From Desulfatibacillum sp. (lineage in GTDB: Bacteria > Desulfobacterota > Desulfobacteria > Desulfobacterales > Desulfatibacillaceae): DNA of 64,000 nt. Numbering within the stretch: position 1 is the stretch's first letter; every line of letters starts with the position of its first letter. Shown piece by piece: positions 61,852 to 64,000 of the stretch. The stretch spans positions 20,055 to 84,054 of the forward strand of contig JAEINP010000019.1 of the NCBI GenBank assembly GCA_016342355.1. The letters are read 5' to 3'. The position numbers and the translations under genes were made by a program. A model generated the notes under the pieces. That model did no database searches, was not told the DNA's origin, and saw nothing but the letters and a program-made list of their open reading frames with translations.

Positions 61852-63237
61852 ATGTTTAAAAAAATATTGGTGGCGAACCGGGGAGAAATCGCCCTGCGGG
61901 TTATTCGTGCATGCAAGGAATTGCAGATCCCCAGCGTGGCCGTGTATTCCGAAGCGGACGAACATTCCCTGCATGTCAGGCTTGCGGACGAAAGCGTGTG
62001 CATAGGTCCCGCCATCAGCGCCAAAAGCTATTTGAGTATCGAAAACATCCTCCAGGCGGCCAAGGATACCGGGGCCGACGCCATCCACCCCGGGTACGGA
62101 TACCTTGCGGAAAAGAGGGAATTCGCCATCGCCTGCCAGGATAACGGCATCGTTTTCATTGGCCCCAAGCCCGAAAACCTGGCCCTGGCCGGAAATAAAA
62201 TCGCGGCCAAGACCGCCATGGAAAAAGCCGGAGTCCCCGTCACTCCCAGCAGCCCCGGAGGGGTGCCCACGGTGGAGGAAGCCAAGGTTTTCGCCAATCA
62301 AATCGGGTATCCGGTCATGGTCAAGGCGTCCGGCGGCGGGGGAGGCAGGGGCATTAAAATCTGCCACGATGACGAGGAGATGGAGGAAGAATTTCCCATG
62401 GCCAAGATGGAAGGCCGGACCTCATTCGGAAACGATGAAGTCTATGTGGAAAAATTCCTCCAAAAACCCAGGCATATCGAATTCCAGATTCTGGCCGACA
62501 AACACGGCAATGTCATCCACTTGGGTGAGAGGGAATGCACCATCCAGCGCCGCTATCAAAAACTGATTGAGGAATCCCCCTCCCCCGCCCTTACACCGGA
62601 ACTGCGCAAAGCCATGGGAAAGGCTGCCGTGGACGCGGCCAAGGCCGTGGATTACGAAAACGCAGGCACCGTGGAATTTCTCCTGGACGGGGACATGAAT
62701 TTCTATTTCATGGAGATCAACTCCCGCATCCAGGTGGAGCATCCGGTGACGGAACTGGTCACGGGCGTGGACCTGGTCAAGGAGCAAATCCGCTTGGCCG
62801 CCGGGGGAACCCTGGACTACACCTTTGAAGACCTCAAACTCCGGGGCTGGGCTATCGAATGCCGGATCAATGCCGAAGACCCGTCCCGGAACTTCATGCC
62901 AAGCCCGGGAACCATCACGGATTTTCACGCTCCGGCAGGTTTTGGCGTGCGCCTGGACTCCCACCTGTACCCGGGATACGAACTGCCGCCGTATTACGAT
63001 TCCCTGATAGGAAAACTGATCGCTTTTGACCTCACCAGAGAAGGCGCCATCCAGGTCATGAGACGGGCCTTGCAGGAATTCATCATAGGCCCCATCAAGA
63101 CAACCATTCCCCTGTTCCTGACCGTCATGGATGACGAGGACTTTCAGGCAGGGCGCTTTGACACCAGCTTCATCACCAGATACGTCCCCAATGAAGACGA
63201 GGACGACGACGATGATGATGATGATGATGATGATTAA
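61852..63237 (+). CDS. Biotin carboxylase with poly-Asp tail
   Basis: A 461-residue ATP-grasp enzyme that carboxylates biotin on the carrier. Motifs: KILVANRGEIALRVIRACKEL at the start, HPGYGYLAE, ASGGGGGRGIKIC (ATP loop), RECTIQRRYQKLIEESPS, MEINSRIQVEHPVTE. The normal fold ends near FDTSFITRY; it is followed by VPNEDE and 11 Asp residues. The last 8 Asp are a GAT trinucleotide repeat (63211-63234). ATG 61852 follows GAGAGGTG; GTG 61846 is an alternative. Likely serves the two carboxyltransferases. Confidence 0.93.
   Translation: MFKKILVANRGEIALRVIRACKELQIPSVAVYSEADEHSLHVRLADESVCIGPAISAKSYLSIENILQAAKDTGADAIHPGYGYLAEKREFAIACQDNGIVFIGPKPENLALAGNKIAAKTAMEKAGVPVTPSSPGGVPTVEEAKVFANQIGYPVMVKASGGGGGRGIKICHDDEEMEEEFPMAKMEGRTSFGNDEVYVEKFLQKPRHIEFQILADKHGNVIHLGERECTIQRRYQKLIEESPSPALTPELRKAMGKAAVDAAKAVDYENAGTVEFLLDGDMNFYFMEINSRIQVEHPVTELVTGVDLVKEQIRLAAGGTLDYTFEDLKLRGWAIECRINAEDPSRNFMPSPGTITDFHAPAGFGVRLDSHLYPGYELPPYYDSLIGKLIAFDLTREGAIQVMRRALQEFIIGPIKTTIPLFLTVMDDEDFQAGRFDTSFITRYVPNEDEDDDDDDDDDDD
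63211..63234 (+). repeat. GAT trinucleotide repeat, 8 units
   Basis: Eight uninterrupted GAT codons directly before the TAA stop of the biotin carboxylase, preceded by three GAC codons. Such runs are prone to slippage; length changes by units would alter only the tail. Confidence 0.9.
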
Positions 63238-63290
63238 ACCGAATTGACCCAACCAGCAAGGGGCTGGCGACGCGGGGGTGCACGCATATG

Positions 63291-63323
63291 CGGGAGAAGG
63301 CCAAAGCCTTCTCCCGCTTTTTT
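63291..63323 (+). terminator. Terminator of the carboxylase cluster
   Basis: CGGGAGAAGGC (63291-63301) pairs perfectly with GCCTTCTCCCG (63306-63316), loop CAAA, then C and six T bases. It overlaps the 3' end of the convergent unknown gene by two bases. Confidence 0.9.
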
Positions 63324-63981
63324 ACTTTGCTTTAGGCAAGTACGGCTGAAGCTGCTCCAAGGTGACCAGCATTTCGTAGGTAATTTGTCGCATGGTGAAC
63401 AAGTGGAAATCACGCATAAAACCATCTCCCTCTGTATCTACTTTTACCCACTTTGCCAACTCTCCCGTCTTTAGCTTTTTGTATTCATTGGACATATTAG
63501 TGTCTACATGAGCTCCTCCCTCTTTGTTGGCAAGCAAGGAAACAACATCTTTTCTTGAGAGAGTGGTTCCTGCCCTGTCATCAACCACAAAACCGTTCCA
63601 CCATTGTCCCAAAGTAACCTTCTTGGGCTTCCACCCTCTGGTATTCAAAGGGGCGTGATAGGATGCTATGGTGTCAGAAACTTTTATTGCGCATAAGCCA
63701 GTGTAGGACATCAAATCGTCGGGCCTGTACGGAGCTGAAGTATCGTTATATTTTAAAGTATGCCGTACATTCAGTTGTCCCAAAAGCGATTTTGAATTTC
63801 TCGTTTCATGCATTAGCACTCGTACTTGAGTCGCCATTCTGATTGCCTCCCGTAACTCACCCTCATCAAAGGCTTTCGCGGAAGATTCAAGAAAGGCAAT
63901 TTGGTTAAAAAGGCACTCTAATAGATTATTATCTTTTCGAATATTTATACCCCTATTTCTATTGGTTTTCTTCATACTCAT
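63322..63981 (-). CDS. Unknown protein
   Basis: A 219-residue protein that I do not recognise. No signal peptide or membrane segments. An amphipathic N-terminal part (LLECLFNQIAFLESSAKAFDEGELREAIRMA) may form helices; aromatic-rich GQWWNGFVVDD and MRDFHLFTMRQITYEML segments follow. Upstream in frame is a stop at 63997-63999, so the start is inside the window: ATG 63981 with GGA six bases upstream (ATG 63975 or TTG 63984 are alternatives). The coding DNA is richer in AT than the carboxylase cluster, which suggests transfer. Similar N-terminal helices occur in unknown proteins of genomic islands, but this is not firm. Confidence 0.6.
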   Translation of the reverse strand: MSMKKTNRNRGINIRKDNNLLECLFNQIAFLESSAKAFDEGELREAIRMATQVRVLMHETRNSKSLLGQLNVRHTLKYNDTSAPYRPDDLMSYTGLCAIKVSDTIASYHAPLNTRGWKPKKVTLGQWWNGFVVDDRAGTTLSRKDVVSLLANKEGGAHVDTNMSNEYKKLKTGELAKWVKVDTEGDGFMRDFHLFTMRQITYEMLVTLEQLQPYLPKAK

Positions 63982-64000
63982 CAATTTTCCAACGGTCTAA

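Noticed and set aside
1..64000. tRNA, rRNA and CRISPR arrays
   Set aside because: No cloverleaf, rRNA core or regularly spaced repeat was recognised by eye; a tool scan could still find a tRNA.

Overview
The window looks like chromosome from a Gram-negative anaerobe of the Desulfobacterota, closest in flavour to fatty-acid- or alkane-degrading sulfate reducers such as Desulfatibacillum. This is inferred from gene content: many CoA ligases, acyl-CoA dehydrogenase, biotin-dependent acyl-CoA carboxylase parts, rubrerythrin and rubredoxin, class I Fe-S fumarase, iron-sulfur flavoproteins, PAS-rich histidine kinases and GlnRS. No 16S rRNA or other marker is present. About 55 intact protein genes fill most of the 64 kb; no rRNA, tRNA or CRISPR array was recognised.

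Layout. 1-2.7 kb: end of an FHA protein, then a lipase-like hydrolase with a small partner. 2.7-5.1 kb: a CoA ligase and truA. 5.4-8.8 kb: a large histidine kinase with its own periplasmic solute-binding domain. 8.8-11.3 kb: a partner-switching set (SpoIIE-type phosphatase, RsbW-type kinase, STAS antagonist). 11.4-18.1 kb: a second CoA ligase joined to a complete Liv-type ABC importer. 18.5-21.7 kb: methyltransferase, PEBP protein, DUF362 ferredoxin protein and iron-sulfur flavoprotein. 22.4-23.1 kb: an unknown secreted protein. 23.3-25.5 kb: rubrerythrin plus a TPP enzyme behind a Fur-like box. 25.9-28.9 kb: hybrid histidine kinase. 29-32.5 kb: FKBP-methyltransferase fusion, enoyl-CoA hydratase and 3-hydroxyacyl-CoA dehydrogenase behind a perfect palindrome. 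32.8-38.4 kb: EndoQ-like nuclease/UvrD helicase fusion, thioredoxin, CcdA, proC. 38.5-51.2 kb: CDF transporter, TIGR02757 protein, rubredoxin, Fur/PerR regulator, a 59-residue zinc ribbon, fumarase, flavoprotein, rhomboid-DnaJ fusion, phosphofructokinase, arabinose-5-phosphate isomerase, glnS, cardiolipin synthase. 51.2-54.1 kb: an AT-rich island of relics (possible RHS fragment, lone membrane protein, cut deoxyribosyltransferase, IS3 remains). 54.1-63.2 kb: a PLP enzyme, an MBL-fold hydrolase, and a TetR-led cluster with an acyl-CoA dehydrogenase, two carboxyltransferases, a free biotin carrier and biotin carboxylase. 63.3-64 kb: one unknown gene.

Together the genes describe acyl-CoA metabolism (activation, dehydrogenation, hydration, 3-hydroxyacyl oxidation, biotin-dependent carboxylation or decarboxylation), with oxygen/iron defence and signalling modules. 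The most unusual items are three domain fusions (EndoQ-UvrD, rhomboid-DnaJ C-terminal, SlyD-like FKBP-methyltransferase), the doubled carboxyltransferase cluster whose biotin carboxylase ends in a GAT-repeat-encoded poly-Asp tail, a dispersed REP-like repeat, and several perfect palindromes in promoter regions.
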